NCBI RefSeq assembly: GCF_040144835.1
Contig: NZ_CP151632.1
Location: 3,782,001 to 3,846,000, forward strand
Direction: 5' to 3'
Length of the DNA: 64,000 nt
From: Microbacterium sp. LWS13-1.2
Lineage (GTDB): Bacteria > Actinomycetota > Actinomycetes > Actinomycetales > Microbacteriaceae
Positions 42,875 through 52,277 of the stretch are shown in pieces. The notes under the pieces are model-generated. The model ran no database searches and was not told the DNA's origin. It saw only the letters and a list, made by a program, of their open reading frames with translations. Position numbers and translations under genes: made by a program. Within the stretch, counting starts at the first letter, position 1. Every line of letters begins with the position of its first letter.

Positions 42875-42880
42875 AGCCTA
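42875..42880 (-). promoter_or_regulatory. -10 box upstream of the TetR gene
   Basis: On the minus strand TAGGCT is followed by nine bases and the ATG at 42865. Confidence 0.4.
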
Positions 42881-42993
42881 ATGCGCAGGCCCCCGCGTCA
42901 GGTGGAGCATCCGTCGCGCGGTACGCGTTCTCACTCCTCCCGATGCCTGTCAACCCGGTGGAGGATCTCGCGGCGCGCGGCTTCACTGTGAAC

Positions 42994-44577
42994 ATGACGC
43001 CGATCTGGAAGCTCGACCCGGTCCGCGTGACCGGCACGCCCTTCGAGCCGGGCCGGCACCGCGAAGTCGTCGTCGTCGGTGCCGGCCTCACCGGCCTCGC
43101 CACCGCACTCATGCTCGCCCGGCAGGGCCGCGACGTCGCCGTCATCGAGGCGGGAGAAGTCGGCGAGCTCGCCTCCGGCGCCAACACCGGCAAGCTGTCC
43201 CTCCTGCAGGGCTCCGTGCTCTCGACGCTGCGCCGCCACCACCCGGCGCGGCTCGTGAAGGCATACGTCGAGGCGAATGCCGACGGCGCGCAGTGGCTGA
43301 CCTCCCTGGCCGACGAGCTCGGCGTGCCGTACTCCCGGCGCACGGCCTACTCCTATGCACAGACCCCGGACGGCGCCGAGACGGTCGCGGCCGAGCTGGA
43401 GGCCGCGTGGGAGGCCGGGCTGCCGGTGCGCCGGGTGGAAACGGATCTGCTCGCGCAGTCGCCGTTCCCGATCGTCGACGCGGTCGCGCTCGACCGCCAG
43501 GTCGCCATCGACCCGCAGCAGCTCCTCGCCGCGATGGCGCGGGCCTACCTCGAAGCCGGCGGCGTGCTCCACACCGGCGTGCGGGTGACCCACGCGCACA
43601 TCGTGCCGCATGCCGGTGTCGAGACGTCGGCCGGGTTCGCGGCCGCTGATCAGGTGGTGCTCGCCACCGCGACGCCGATCATCGACCGTGGGCTGTACTT
43701 CGCCAAGACGCGGGGGCTGCGCTCGACCTGCGTGGCGTTCGCCACGGATGCCCCGCTGCCCGAGGGCCTGTACCTCTCGGTCGACGGCGCGACCAAGTCC
43801 ATCCGATCCATCACCCCCGCGGACGGGCCAGCGGGCGCTGCCCAGCTCATCGTCGGCGGCAACGGATTCCCGGTCGGCCGTGCGCCGTCTCCCCGGACGT
43901 GCCGTGACGATCTCATCGCCTGGACGCAGGAGCACTTCCCGGGCGCCGAGCCGGTGGCGGCGTGGTCGGCACAGGACTACCAGTCGCACGATCTGATCCC
44001 GTTCGTCGGCGCGATGCCGCGCGGCCTCGGGCGGGTGCGGTTCGCCACCGGCTACGCGAAGTGGGGGCTGTCCAACGCCCCTGCCGCGGCGCTGCGCATC
44101 GTGGCCGAGATCGGCAAGGTGCCCCGGCGCGAGCGACCGGACTGGATGAACGTGATCGCCACGCGCTTCACGGTCCCCGCCGACCTCGCCCGCGGCGGCG
44201 TCGAGAACGTGCGCGTCGGCTGGGAAGCGGCATCCGGCTGGCTGGGAGCGCAAGCGGTGCCGGCGCCTGTCCGCCGCCCCGGCGAGGGCGACGGCGTGGT
44301 CGCGAACCGCGGCGGGCACCCCGTCGGCATCTCGACCGTCGACGGTGTGACGCGCGCCGTGAGCGCGGTGTGCCCGCACCTGGGCGGGGTGCTGCGCTGG
44401 AACGACGCCGAACGGTCATGGGACTGCCCGCTGCACGCTTCGCGCTTCACGGCGAGCGGGCAGCGTATCGAGGGGCCGGCGCTGTGCGATCTCACCCGGC
44501 TGCCCCGTGTGCCCGGCGAGGAGATCGACGACCTCGACCCCACGGCATCCGCTCATCAGGCGACGTCGGCGCGCTGA
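42994..44577 (+). CDS. FAD-dependent oxidoreductase with C-terminal Rieske domain
   Basis: This 527-residue protein joins a DAO-type FAD domain (dinucleotide fold VVVVGAGLTGLATALMLARQG, end motif RVRFATGYAKWGLSNAPAAA) to a Rieske [2Fe-2S] domain at about 440-505. The Rieske ligands are CPHLGG and CPLHASRF. Members of this fusion family are predicted cytoplasmic electron-transfer enzymes of unknown substrate. The start is uncertain: ATG 42994 matches where the family begins; ATG 42943 would add 17 residues. Neither has a good ribosome-binding site. Confidence 0.85.
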   Translation: MTPIWKLDPVRVTGTPFEPGRHREVVVVGAGLTGLATALMLARQGRDVAVIEAGEVGELASGANTGKLSLLQGSVLSTLRRHHPARLVKAYVEANADGAQWLTSLADELGVPYSRRTAYSYAQTPDGAETVAAELEAAWEAGLPVRRVETDLLAQSPFPIVDAVALDRQVAIDPQQLLAAMARAYLEAGGVLHTGVRVTHAHIVPHAGVETSAGFAAADQVVLATATPIIDRGLYFAKTRGLRSTCVAFATDAPLPEGLYLSVDGATKSIRSITPADGPAGAAQLIVGGNGFPVGRAPSPRTCRDDLIAWTQEHFPGAEPVAAWSAQDYQSHDLIPFVGAMPRGLGRVRFATGYAKWGLSNAPAAALRIVAEIGKVPRRERPDWMNVIATRFTVPADLARGGVENVRVGWEAASGWLGAQAVPAPVRRPGEGDGVVANRGGHPVGISTVDGVTRAVSAVCPHLGGVLRWNDAERSWDCPLHASRFTASGQRIEGPALCDLTRLPRVPGEEIDDLDPTASAHQATSAR

Positions 44578-44662
44578 GTATCGATGGAGCGGCGTGCGCT
44601 CGCTCAGCCTGTGCGGAACCGAGGGCGCGTCGCTCCGGTCGGAACCGGACGATGACCGGTAG

Positions 44663-44668
44663 TAGGCT
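44663..44668 (+). promoter_or_regulatory. -10 box of the sucCD promoter
   Basis: TAGGCT lies 80 bases upstream of the sucC GTG. Unlike most promoters here it leaves a leader of about 75 bases, which includes a palindrome and a GAAGGA ribosome-binding site. Confidence 0.45.
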
Positions 44669-44684
44669 GGGGCACTGGTCGATA

Positions 44685-44698
44685 TCTCGACGTCGAGA
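44685..44698 (+). promoter_or_regulatory. 14-bp palindrome in the sucC leader
   Basis: TCTCGACGTCGAGA is a perfect palindrome located 50-65 bases before the sucC start and 17 bases after the -10 box. It could be a repressor site or a short RNA hairpin. Confidence 0.45.
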
Positions 44699-44748
44699 CG
44701 CTTTTCGCGTCGTCCCACCCCCATTCGCCACCTGCGAAGGAATGCACT

Positions 44749-45912
44749 GTGGATCTGTACGAGTACCAGGCACGTGACCTTTTCGAGAAGTACGAGGTGC
44801 CGGTGCTCGCCGGCATCGTCGCGGACACGCCGGAGGAGGTGCGGGCCGCGGCCGAGAAGATCGGCGGAGTCGTCGTCGTCAAGGCCCAGGTCAAGACCGG
44901 CGGGCGCGGCAAGGCAGGCGGCGTGAAGGTCGCCAAGACCCCCGATGAGGCCTACGAGGCGGCGAAGTCCATCCTCGGCCTCGACATAAAGGGCCACATC
45001 GTCAAGCGCGTGATGGTCGCCCAGGGCGCCCGCATCGACAAGGAGTACTACTTCTCGGTGCTGCTGGACCGCGCCAACCGCTCGTACCTGTCGCTCTGCA
45101 GCGTGGAGGGCGGCATGGAGATCGAGGAGCTCGCCGTCGAGCGTCCCGAGGCGCTCGCGCGCATCGCGGTCGACCCGCTGCAGGGCATCGACAAGCAGAA
45201 GGCGGTCGAGATCGCCGAAGCCGCGGGCTTCGCCCCCGAGCTCGTCGACAAGGTGAGCGACGTCTTCGTCAAGCTCTTCAAGGTCTACAAGGGCGAGGAC
45301 GCGACCCTCGTCGAGGTCAACCCGCTCGTGCTCACCGAAGAAGGCGACGTCATCGCCCTCGACGGCAAGGTCTCGCTCGACGAGAACGCCGACTTCCGTC
45401 ACGCCGGGCACGCGCTGCTCGAGGACAAGGCGGCGGCCGACCCGCTCGAGGCGAAGGCGAAGGCCAACGACCTCAACTACGTCAAGCTCGACGGCGAGGT
45501 GGGCGTGATCGGCAACGGCGCGGGCCTCGTGATGTCGACGCTCGACGTCGTCGCCTACGCCGGTGAGAACCACGGCGGCGTCAAGCCCGCCAACTTCCTC
45601 GACATCGGCGGCGGCGCCTCGGCCGAGGTCATGGCCGCGGGTCTGGACGTTATCCTCGGCGACCCGCAGGTCAAGAGCGTGTTCGTCAACGTCTTCGGCG
45701 GCATCACCGCGTGCGACGCGGTCGCCAAGGGCATCGTCGGAGCGCTGGCCGAGCTCGGACCCAGCGCCTCGAAGCCGCTGGTCGTGCGCCTGGACGGCAA
45801 CAAGGTGGACGAGGGCCGCGCGATCCTGCGCGACGCGAACCACCCGCTCGTGACCCTGGCCGAGACGATGGACGAGGGCGCCGACAAGGCCGCCGAGCTC
45901 GCCAACGCCTGA
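44749..45912 (+). CDS. sucC: succinyl-CoA synthetase beta subunit
   Basis: This 387-residue protein opens with [19 protein letters not shown] (GTG start), then the ATP-grasp domain with [19 protein letters not shown] and [13 protein letters not shown]. The C-terminal CoA-ligase part has [22 protein letters not shown] and [13 protein letters not shown]. It forms the nucleotide-binding half of succinyl-CoA synthetase, making ATP or GTP from succinyl-CoA in the TCA cycle. GAAGGA upstream supports the GTG. sucD follows after 23 bases. Confidence 0.97.
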   Translation: MDLYEYQARDLFEKYEVPVLAGIVADTPEEVRAAAEKIGGVVVVKAQVKTGGRGKAGGVKVAKTPDEAYEAAKSILGLDIKGHIVKRVMVAQGARIDKEYYFSVLLDRANRSYLSLCSVEGGMEIEELAVERPEALARIAVDPLQGIDKQKAVEIAEAAGFAPELVDKVSDVFVKLFKVYKGEDATLVEVNPLVLTEEGDVIALDGKVSLDENADFRHAGHALLEDKAAADPLEAKAKANDLNYVKLDGEVGVIGNGAGLVMSTLDVVAYAGENHGGVKPANFLDIGGGASAEVMAAGLDVILGDPQVKSVFVNVFGGITACDAVAKGIVGALAELGPSASKPLVVRLDGNKVDEGRAILRDANHPLVTLAETMDEGADKAAELANA

Positions 45913-45923
45913 GACTGAGATAA

Positions 45924-46838
<915 letters not shown>

Positions 46839-46852
46839 CCTTCGCACACCAG

Positions 46853-46888
46853 AACGGATGCCGCGACCTCGGTCGCGGCATCCGTTTC
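46853..46888 (+). terminator. rho-independent terminator after sucD
   Basis: AACGGATGCCGCGAC (46853-46867) pairs perfectly with GTCGCGGCATCCGTT (46872-46886) around a CTCG loop and is followed by TC-rich sequence. The stem is built from the GGATGCCGC/GCGGCATCC motif that is so common in this genome. Confidence 0.85.
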
Positions 46889-46900
46889 TCGTGGTCTCCG

Positions 46901-47137
46901 TCAGTCGGCGGCGGAGGCGCCGCCGAAACGCGACACCTGGCCGGCGCGGTCGGCGTCCTCGCTGGCGAGCAGGCCGCCGTTCGCGACGAAGTCGGCGGCG
47001 ACCTCTTCGAACATGATGCGCACGTCCTGCCGGCGGGCGCCGAGCGCCTCGACAGCGGCGTCGGTCACCAGTTCGGCGAAGCTGCGGCGCTGCTCGACGG
47101 TGCGCCCGGGAAGGAGTTCGACTCCCATGTTCGGCAT
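46901..47137 (-). CDS. tautomerase-superfamily (4-oxalocrotonate tautomerase-like) protein
   Basis: This 78-residue protein begins Met-Pro ([20 protein letters not shown]), and Pro2 would be the catalytic amino-terminal proline after Met removal. [24 protein letters not shown] matches the family helix and strand. The length is slightly above the 62-residue 4-OT standard. TATCGT six bases before the ATG suggests leaderless translation. It is divergent from the Ddn-type gene. Confidence 0.8.
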   Translation of the reverse strand: MPNMGVELLPGRTVEQRRSFAELVTDAAVEALGARRQDVRIMFEEVAADFVANGGLLASEDADRAGQVSRFGGASAAD

Positions 47138-47143
47138 ACCTCG

Positions 47144-47149
47144 ACGATA
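47144..47149 (-). promoter_or_regulatory. -10 box, leaderless promoter of the tautomerase gene
   Basis: On the minus strand TATCGT, six bases, then the ATG at 47137. Confidence 0.45.
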
Positions 47150-47183
47150 GGGCCGTACGACCCGAGGCTCATCGTCACGGCTT

Positions 47184-47189
47184 TACGCT
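47184..47189 (+). promoter_or_regulatory. -10 box, leaderless promoter of the Ddn-type gene
   Basis: TACGCT, seven bases, then the ATG at 47197. It lies back to back with the tautomerase promoter within 59 bases. Confidence 0.5.
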
Positions 47190-47196
47190 GGTGCGT

Positions 47197-47637
47197 ATGC
47201 CGCTGACCGGAGAGTACAAGCCGTCCACGTCCGACTGGGCCCGCAAGCAGGCCGAGGCCTACGAGGCGTCGAACGGCGAGAAGGCGAACACGTTGCGGGG
47301 TGTGCCCATCATCGTGCTGACCACGGTCGGTGCGAAGAGCGGGGCCCTGCGCAAGACCGCGCTGATGCGCGTCGAGCACGACGGCCGCTACGCGGTGGTC
47401 GCGTCGAAGGGCGGAGCGCCCGATGAGCCCAGGTGGGCCGAGAACATGCGCCGCCGGCCCCACGTCGAGCTGCAGGACGGCGACGTCCGCCGCGACTACA
47501 CGGCGCGCGAGCTGTCGGGTGACGAGCGGGCCCAATGGTGGGCGCGGGCGACGGCCGTCTGGCCCGACTACGACAACTACCAGACGAAGACTGACCGCCA
47601 GATCGCGATCTTCGTGCTGGAACCCCACGACGGGTGA
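47197..47637 (+). CDS. deazaflavin (F420)-dependent nitroreductase family protein
   Basis: This 146-residue protein matches the Ddn/DUF385 family: [43 protein letters not shown] is the characteristic block, followed by [11 protein letters not shown] and a C-terminal FVLEP strand. The TVGAKSG loop and following basic residues bind the F420 cofactor in characterised members. It overlaps the next gene by four bases (GTGA), so both are co-translated. Confidence 0.88.
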   Translation: MPLTGEYKPSTSDWARKQAEAYEASNGEKANTLRGVPIIVLTTVGAKSGALRKTALMRVEHDGRYAVVASKGGAPDEPRWAENMRRRPHVELQDGDVRRDYTARELSGDERAQWWARATAVWPDYDNYQTKTDRQIAIFVLEPHDG

Positions 47638-48377
47638 CCGACATCGAGCTCGCCCGCATCGCGGGCGGCACGGTGACCCTCCACGACGCCCGCCGGAAGG
47701 CGCGCTGGAGCGTCGACCTGGAGCCGTTCGAGATCGGCGTCTACGCGGTCACGCAGGAGCAGCTCACCGAGCTGCTGGGCGAGCCGGGCGGGCATCCGCG
47801 ACGCCCCGCGACCGACGTGAGCTGGCTGCGCGCGATCCGGTTCTGCAACGCGGCGTCGGAGTGGGAAGGGCTGGACCCGGCCTACACGTTCGACGGCGAG
47901 GACGTCACCTGGCATGTGGACGCCGACGGGTTCCGCCTGCCGACCGAGGCCGAGTGGGAGCACGCGTGCCGTGCCGGTTCCACCGGCCCGCAGTACGGGC
48001 CGCTGGCGGAGATCGCGTGGACGAGCGCCGACGGCGTGACAGCCCCGCAGAACGTCGGCGGCAAGCTGCCGAATCTCAACGGCCTGTTCGACACGCTCGG
48101 CAACGTCTGGGAGTGGTGCTGGGATCTGCTCGATCCCGCCCGGTATGCCGACTACCGCGTGTTCCGCGGTGGCGGGTTCGCCGACGACGCGTGGAGCGTG
48201 CGCGCCTCGACCCGCCGCGGCGGCGCGCCGCGCACGCATCACGACGACGTCGGGCTGCGCGTGGCCCGTGGGGGCTTCGATGCCACGGATGCCGCGCAAG
48301 GCTGGTCGGCGGCCGTCGACGCGGAGCGCGCGGCCTTGGATGGCCCGCTCCCGCCCGGCTGGACCCCGCTGCGCTGA
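47634..48377 (+). CDS. formylglycine-generating enzyme-like (SUMF1) protein without catalytic cysteines
   Basis: This 247-residue protein has the SUMF1/FGE-sulfatase fold signatures: [67 protein letters not shown] and VGLRVARGG. The two copper-binding cysteines of true formylglycine-generating enzymes, expected just before the GLRVAR motif, are replaced ([15 protein letters not shown]). It is therefore unlikely to oxidise sulfatase cysteines and may be a binding or different iron/copper enzyme. GTG overlaps the preceding stop. Confidence 0.85.
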   Translation: MTDIELARIAGGTVTLHDARRKARWSVDLEPFEIGVYAVTQEQLTELLGEPGGHPRRPATDVSWLRAIRFCNAASEWEGLDPAYTFDGEDVTWHVDADGFRLPTEAEWEHACRAGSTGPQYGPLAEIAWTSADGVTAPQNVGGKLPNLNGLFDTLGNVWEWCWDLLDPARYADYRVFRGGGFADDAWSVRASTRRGGAPRTHHDDVGLRVARGGFDATDAAQGWSAAVDAERAALDGPLPPGWTPLR

Positions 48378-48717
48378 GCGAGGGTGCACCGTGCCGTGTC
48401 CGACACCGGTGTCGGCCTGTGGGCGTCTCCCGCGCACATGGTCTCAAAAACCCCATTGAACTTCCGGTTCACACTTCTCCTGACGAGGTCGTGTGAACTG
48501 GAAGTTCAATGGCGCCTAACGAGGTCGTGTGAACTGGAAGTTCAATGGCTCCTGACGAGGGCGTGTGAACTGGAAGTTCAGTGGGCTGGGGATGCGGGGG
48601 TGTGAACGGGAAGTTCATCGAGGCTCTGTGAACCGGAAGTTCATCGGCCTTTTCGACACACCTCGGCCGGCGAGAGCACCCTCTCCCGCCTGTGCCGTAC
48701 GGGTGCAGCCGCGGAAC
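48378..48717. other. non-coding region holding a repeat array
   Basis: This 340-base gap between converging genes has no supported gene. Most of it is the six-copy motif array listed separately. A 73-residue frame from 48384 exists only because the 36-base repeat period is a multiple of three. Confidence 0.6.
48457..48643. repeat. array of six TGAACYGGAAGTTCA motifs
   Basis: The 15-bp motif, itself an inverted repeat (TGAAC-N5-GTTCA), occurs at 48457-48471 (reverse orientation), 48494-48508, 48530-48544, 48566-48580, 48603-48617 and 48629-48643. The first five starts are 36-37 bases apart and the last 26. The segments between copies 2-4 are themselves similar (CCTRACGAGG), so this is a tandem repeat and not a CRISPR with unique spacers. 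Confidence 0.9.
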
Positions 48718-50202
48718 TCAGCCCAGCGCGGCCTCGAGGGGCCCGCGGGCGAAGTAGAGCACGAAGCCGGCCGCGACGATCCACAGCAGCGGGCTGATCT
48801 CGCGCGCCTTGCCCGACAGTGAGCGCACCACCACCCAGGCGATGAAGCCCGCGCCGATGCCGTTGGCGATCGAGTAGGTCAGCGGCATCACGGTGATCGC
48901 GAGGAACACCGGCAGCAGGATCGAGAAGTCCGAGAAGTCGATGAAGCGGATCTGCGACATCATCAGCGCGCCGACGATCACGAGCGCGGAGGCGGCGACC
49001 TCGGTCGGGACGATCGAGACAAGCGGCGTGAAGAACATCGCGATGAGGAACAGGACGCCCGTCACGACGTTCGCGAACCCGGTGCGGGCGCCTTCGCCGA
49101 TGCCCGCGCCGGACTCGATGAACACCGTGTTCGCCGAGCTCGACGTGAATCCACCCGCGACCGCGCCGACGCCCTCGACGATGAGCGCCGACTTGATGCG
49201 GGGGAAGTCGCCCTTCTCGTTCGCGAGGCCCGCCTCTTTCGACAGACCCGTCATGGTGCCCATCGCGTCGAAGAAGTTCGTGAACACGAGCGTGAAGACG
49301 AGCATCAGCGCGGCGAGCACGCCGATGCGCTCGAACGAGCCGAACGAGACCTGGCCGACCAGCGACAGGTCGGGCACGCTCACGAGTGATGACGGCAGCT
49401 CGGGCACCGAGAGGCCCCAGCCGCCGGGGTTGACCTCGTCGCCGTCGAACTTCGGGCCGATGTTCCAGATCGCCTCGACGATCAGCGCGACCACGGTGCC
49501 GGTGACCAGGCCGATGAGGATGCCGCCCTTGACCTTGCGGGCGACCAGGATGCCGGTGAGCAGCAGGGTGAAGACGAAGATCAGCGTCGGGACGGTCGCG
49601 ACGGAGCCGTTCACGCCGAGGCCGACCGGGGGAGAGGAGGCGCCGGTCGAGGTGACGAAGCCGGCGTCGACGAAGCCGATGAACGCGATGAAGAGGCCGA
49701 TGCCGACCGTGATGGCGAGCTTCAGCTGGATCGGCACGGCGTCGAAGATCATGCGCCTGAGGCCCGTGGCGGCCAGCAGCACGATGATCAGGCCGTTGAT
49801 GACGACGAGGCCCATCGCCTCCGGCCAGGTGACCTGCCCCACGACCGACACGGCGAGGAACGAGTTGATGCCCAGGCCCGCCGCGAACGCGAACGGCAGG
49901 CGGGTCACCAGGCCGAACAGCACGGTCATCACACCCGCGGTGAGGGCGGTGGTGGCAGCGACCTGGGTGAATCCGAGGGTGTCGCCCGAGACATCCGTGC
50001 CACTGGACAGGATGATCGGGTTCAGGATGACGATGTACGCCATCGTCACGAAGGTCACCACGCCGCCGCGGACCTCGGTGCCGATCGTCGAGCCGCGACG
50101 GGTGATCTCGAAGAACCTGTCGAAGCCGTTCTTCGGCTCGGCAGTCTCGACGTCGTCGGGTGCTGCGGGGGTGTTCGATGCCGCGGATGGGGCTGTACTC
50201 AT
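48718..50202 (-). CDS. NCS2-family purine permease (AzgA/PbuG type)
   Basis: This 494-residue transporter has about 12-14 membrane helices and the AzgA-like motifs EVRGGVVTFVTMAYIVILNP, PFAFAAGLGINSFLA and GTMTGLSKEAGL. The expected substrates are hypoxanthine, guanine or adenine taken up with protons. GGAGG precedes the ATG at 50202. No purine riboswitch is visible in the 125 bases upstream. The nearby purN-purH genes fit a purine theme. Confidence 0.92.
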   Translation of the reverse strand: MSTAPSAASNTPAAPDDVETAEPKNGFDRFFEITRRGSTIGTEVRGGVVTFVTMAYIVILNPIILSSGTDVSGDTLGFTQVAATTALTAGVMTVLFGLVTRLPFAFAAGLGINSFLAVSVVGQVTWPEAMGLVVINGLIIVLLAATGLRRMIFDAVPIQLKLAITVGIGLFIAFIGFVDAGFVTSTGASSPPVGLGVNGSVATVPTLIFVFTLLLTGILVARKVKGGILIGLVTGTVVALIVEAIWNIGPKFDGDEVNPGGWGLSVPELPSSLVSVPDLSLVGQVSFGSFERIGVLAALMLVFTLVFTNFFDAMGTMTGLSKEAGLANEKGDFPRIKSALIVEGVGAVAGGFTSSSANTVFIESGAGIGEGARTGFANVVTGVLFLIAMFFTPLVSIVPTEVAASALVIVGALMMSQIRFIDFSDFSILLPVFLAITVMPLTYSIANGIGAGFIAWVVVRSLSGKAREISPLLWIVAAGFVLYFARGPLEAALG

Positions 50203-50312
50203 GGTGGACCTCCGACCTGAAAGGGTAGTCGTTCGCCCGTGAACCTGAGGATTCGCTGGACGGATGCCGCACCACGGCGCGGACGCGCCCGGGACGCCCG
50301 CGCCCCTCGAAG

Positions 50313-50318
50313 TAGGGT
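50313..50318 (+). promoter_or_regulatory. -10 box upstream of the DUF6350 gene
   Basis: TAGGGT ends nine bases before the ATG at 50328; the nearer ATG at 50321 is out of frame. Confidence 0.45.
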
Positions 50319-50327
50319 CGATGGCGC

Positions 50328-51638
50328 ATGCATCGCCTCATCGTCGCCCTCCTTGCCACCGTCGACGCCGCCATCGCGGTCGCCGTCGGCCTTGCCGCGA
50401 CCCTCGCTCCGCTCACCCTCCTCTGGGTCTTCGGGTTCGGCGGCGGCGCGGACTGGGGAGTGCTGTGGCCGTCCGCCGTCTCGGTATGGCAGATCGGCAA
50501 CCTCGTGCCCCTGCACATCGCCCTGCCGCCCGAGTACCTGGCGGCCACGGGCATCGACACGGACGCGGCATCCTTCGTCCTGTCCCTCGCGCCGCTGGCG
50601 TTCGCCTCGTTCACGGCGATCTTCGCCGCCCGCTCGGGGGCGCGCGCCTCGCATGCGGACGCGTGGCTCACCGGTGTCCTGACCTCGACGGTCCTGTTCG
50701 CCGCGTTGGCGACGGGCGCCGCGCTCACCGGCGCGAACGACGTCGCGCAGGTCGAGACGTGGCAGGCGATCCTCATCCCGACGCTCGTGTTCGCGCTCCC
50801 TGCGCTCGTCGCGGCGATCGTCACCGAGTGGTCGGAGGCGGGTTCCGGCGCGGTCGCGCGGCTGCGCGATCGCGCGCAAGAGCTGCCCCACGGATGGGGC
50901 GACGTGCCGGCGCTGGTCGCGCGGGGCTCCGCCGTGGTCGTGGTGGGTCTCATCGGCGTGGGCGCCGCGGTCGCCGCTGTGGCGCTGTTCGCACGTGCCG
51001 GGCAGATCGTGGCGCTCTTCCAGGCCGGCGACGTCGACGCGCTCGGCGCGGCGGTGCTCACCATCGCGCAGCTCGCCTACGTCCCGACGCTCGCCGTGTG
51101 GGGTCTCAGCTTCGTCGCCGGACCCGGGTTCACGGTGGGCGAGGGCACCGCCGTGTCTCCTGCGGGCACGCAGGTCGGCGTCGTCCCGGGACTGCCCGTG
51201 CTCGGCGCCGTGCCGGATTCCACCACGTCATGGCTGCTGCTGCTCGCGCTTCTGCCGATCGCGGTCGGCGCGCTCGCCGGGTGGATCGCCCGCTCGAGGC
51301 TCCTCCACATGGGCGAGGAACCGGTGGCCGTCGCGGCCGAGGATCCGATCGGCGCCCGCCTGGTGGTCACCGCGGGCATCGCGATCGTCGCCGGAGGCGC
51401 GGCCGCGCTCCTCGCCTTCGTCGCCTCGGGTTCGCTCGGACCCGGACGGCTCGCGCAGCTCGGCCCCGAACCCGGTCCCGTCGCCCTTGCCGTCGGGCTC
51501 GAGGTGCTGCTGGGTGCGGCGATCCTGCTCCTCTCGCCCCGCCGCGCGTCGGGCGCCGTCTCCACGCCGGAGGCGACGACCGAGCCCATCGACCTGCCCC
51601 GGTCGACGCCGCCCGGCGACAGGAACGGTTCCGAGTAA
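50328..51638 (+). CDS. DUF6350 family polytopic membrane protein
   Basis: This 436-residue membrane protein has about nine or ten helices spread over the whole length, beginning MHRLIVALLATVDAAIAVAVG. It matches the actinobacterial DUF6350 proteins that are regularly encoded just upstream of purN, as here. A conserved extracellular patch includes LSFVAGPGFTVGEGTAVSPAG. A divisome-related role has been suggested for such proteins but I cannot confirm it from sequence. Its TAA stop is part of the purN -10 box. Confidence 0.82.
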   Translation: MHRLIVALLATVDAAIAVAVGLAATLAPLTLLWVFGFGGGADWGVLWPSAVSVWQIGNLVPLHIALPPEYLAATGIDTDAASFVLSLAPLAFASFTAIFAARSGARASHADAWLTGVLTSTVLFAALATGAALTGANDVAQVETWQAILIPTLVFALPALVAAIVTEWSEAGSGAVARLRDRAQELPHGWGDVPALVARGSAVVVVGLIGVGAAVAAVALFARAGQIVALFQAGDVDALGAAVLTIAQLAYVPTLAVWGLSFVAGPGFTVGEGTAVSPAGTQVGVVPGLPVLGAVPDSTTSWLLLLALLPIAVGALAGWIARSRLLHMGEEPVAVAAEDPIGARLVVTAGIAIVAGGAAALLAFVASGSLGPGRLAQLGPEPGPVALAVGLEVLLGAAILLLSPRRASGAVSTPEATTEPIDLPRSTPPGDRNGSE

Positions 51639-51641
51639 GCT
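51636..51641 (+). promoter_or_regulatory. -10 box, leaderless promoter of purN
   Basis: TAAGCT, six bases, then GTG at 51648. The TAA of the preceding gene's stop codon is part of this box. Confidence 0.5.
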
Positions 51642-51647
51642 GATCGG

Positions 51648-52250
51648 GTGCTCACGGTCGCCGTCCTCATCTCGGGCACAGGGTCGAACCTGCGCGCTCT
51701 GCTCGACGCGGCGGCCGAGCCCGAGTTCCCCGCTCGCGTGGTCGTGGTCGGCGCCGATCGCGAAGCCGAAGGGTTCGCGCACGCCGAGGAGTACGGCATC
51801 CCGACCTTCATGGTCCCCTTCGCGCAGTTCGCCAGCCGTCAGGAGTGGGGCGCCGAGCTCGGTGCCCAGCTCGCTGTCTGGCGGCCCGACCTCGTCGTAC
51901 TGAGCGGTCTCATGCGGCTCCTCCCCGCTGATCTCGTCGACGCGTGGTCGCCACGCATCATCAACACCCACCCGGCGTACCTGCCGGAGTTCCCCGGTGC
52001 GCACGGCGTGCGCGATGCGCTCGCCGCGGACGTCGCGCAGACGGGGGCGAGCGTGATCATCGTCGACAACGGGGTCGACTCGGGGCCGATCCTCGCGCAG
52101 GAGCGGGTTCCCGTGCTCCCCGGCGACGACGAGCATGCCCTGCACGAGCGCATCAAGCCCGTCGAACGCCGCCTGCTGATCGACGTGGTGCGCCGCGTCG
52201 CCACCGGCGACCTCGACCTCGCGGCGGTGTCCGCGAGCGCCCAGCTCTGA
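51648..52250 (+). CDS. purN: phosphoribosylglycinamide formyltransferase
   Basis: This 200-residue enzyme transfers the formyl group of 10-formyl-THF to GAR in purine synthesis. The folate and GAR site motifs are clear: [15 protein letters not shown] near the start, [13 protein letters not shown], then the catalytic [23 protein letters not shown] with Asn and His, and [12 protein letters not shown] with the Asp. It starts with a leaderless GTG and is followed by purH after 27 bases. Confidence 0.96.
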   Translation: MLTVAVLISGTGSNLRALLDAAAEPEFPARVVVVGADREAEGFAHAEEYGIPTFMVPFAQFASRQEWGAELGAQLAVWRPDLVVLSGLMRLLPADLVDAWSPRIINTHPAYLPEFPGAHGVRDALAADVAQTGASVIIVDNGVDSGPILAQERVPVLPGDDEHALHERIKPVERRLLIDVVRRVATGDLDLAAVSASAQL

Positions 52251-52277
52251 CCCCTATCCCCACCGAGGAGATCCGCC

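Noticed and set aside
48384..48605. Coding frame with a repeated peptide (LTRSCELEVQW)
   Set aside because: It arises because the 36-base DNA repeat is a multiple of three; there is no ribosome-binding site and the copies diverge as non-coding DNA.
48457..48643. CRISPR array
   Set aside because: The intervals between motif copies are short, similar to each other and not unique; one copy is inverted and no cas genes are present.
50203..50327. Purine riboswitch before the NCS2 permease
   Set aside because: The 125 bases contain no purine-aptamer core or anti-terminator; a normal GGAGG site is enough.
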